From UBA7445 sp042096455 (GTDB lineage: Bacteria; Verrucomicrobiota; Verrucomicrobiia; Opitutales; Coraliomargaritaceae): DNA of 64,000 nucleotides. The stretch lies in the NCBI GenBank assembly GCA_042096455.1, contig JBELLU010000001.1, positions 26,813 through 90,812 on the forward strand, given 5' to 3'. A program made the translations under genes and the position numbers. The notes under the pieces were generated by a model. That model was not told the origin of the DNA and did no database searches. It was given only the letters and a program-made list of their open reading frames with translations. Shown here piece by piece: positions 63,796 to 64,000 of the stretch; the stretch's first letter is position 1; every line of letters starts with the position of its first letter.

Positions 63796-64000
63796 CTAGG
63801 AGACTTCCTCGACTGCGACATCAACCGGTTTTCCGTTGACTCGAAGGGCGTAACGCCGGGGCCCAATTTTCTCTTTGGGCGCTTCGCTGTTCTCGGGGGT
63901 GGCGGCGGGCTTGGTGACGGTGCTTGAGGGACCTTTACCGGTCAGATGCGCTTCCAGTTGTTGTGGGAACATGGCATGAATGACGCAATGTTCGGTATCG
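63796..64000 (-). CDS. C-terminal end of a probable biotin-dependent carboxyltransferase
   Basis: 67 residues of a minus-strand gene that continues beyond the window: HAMFPQQLEAHLTGKGP, a Pro/Ala/Glu linker, then RYALRVNGKPVDVAVEEV before the stop. The MFPQ...GKG segment followed by a short VxVNGxxxxVxV strand pair is how carboxyltransferase domains of oxaloacetate decarboxylase alpha or pyruvate carboxylase subunit B pass into the biotin carrier region. No biotin AMKM motif is visible, as the protein ends first. Assignment tentative. Confidence 0.5.
   Translation of the reverse strand, partial: DTEHCVIHAMFPQQLEAHLTGKGPSSTVTKPAATPENSEAPKEKIGPRRYALRVNGKPVDVAVEEVS

Overview
The window looks like chromosome from a Verrucomicrobiota bacterium, probably of the Opitutae/Puniceicoccales type. 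The phylum call rests on several features: a small basic protein (19190-19348) of the kind described as a signature of the PVC superphylum; a Minf_1886-type protein (35315-35740), known mainly from Verrucomicrobia and Planctomycetes; an exosortase; large secreted cadherin/PA14 proteins; and a TonB-dependent receptor, which implies an outer membrane. The lineage below phylum is a guess. No phage, integrase, transposase, rRNA operon or CRISPR array is visible. Coding is dense on both strands.

Layout. 0-1.4 kb: start of a secreted metalloprotease, then a repeat-filled spacer. 1.4-19.4 kb: nucleic-acid maintenance and translation genes (mfd-rnc, PIN-PhoH ATPase, ABC-F, rph, metG, polA with a mini RNase III-like gene, the PVC small protein), plus a glycosyltransferase and a DP-repeat protein. 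19.4-23.8 kb: a 1467-residue surface metalloprotease. 24-32.5 kb: RNase R, then a fluoride-channel pair whose second member is fused to phosphatidylserine decarboxylase, and the HIT-phoH-pgpH-ybeY operon. 32.7-35.7 kb: exosortase, glgA, Minf_1886 protein. 35.7-40.7 kb: an iron or cobalamin ABC transporter and a siderophore-type receptor preceded by two Fur-box-like sites, with trpF between them. 40.6-50.9 kb: ispD-pyrF, ispE, ptsI, a sodium symporter with a tiny partner, an LptF/G permease, a flavoprotein and a SulP transporter. 50.9-53.3 kb: a second repeat spacer and a lineage-specific membrane cassette. 53.5-61.8 kb: tRNA-Arg, hpf, an SDR, a pseudouridine synthase, ilvB, ymdB, ferredoxin and several orphans. 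62-63.7 kb: rpsP-trmD-rplS without rimM. The right edge holds the end of a gene resembling biotin-dependent carboxyltransferases.

Functional threads. RNA processing and ribosome biology are strongly represented (RNase III, a short RNase III-like protein, RNase R, RNase PH, YbeY, YmdB, HPF, ABC-F, two PhoH ATPases). PgpH turns over cyclic di-AMP. Envelope functions include PSD, exosortase, LptF/G, the receptor and the proteases.

The most unusual items are the FluC-PSD fusion; ribosomal protein S16 with a long acidic tail carrying a CDGSH-like cysteine/histidine motif; a roughly 195-bp dispersed repeat present twice, 50 kb apart, with satellite micro-repeats; two secreted-protein genes whose starts look broken by single-base changes; and a tandem pair of Cys-membrane-Cys proteins coupled to a duplicated-motif secreted protein. 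Function and family calls are by eye from sequence motifs; no database search was run.
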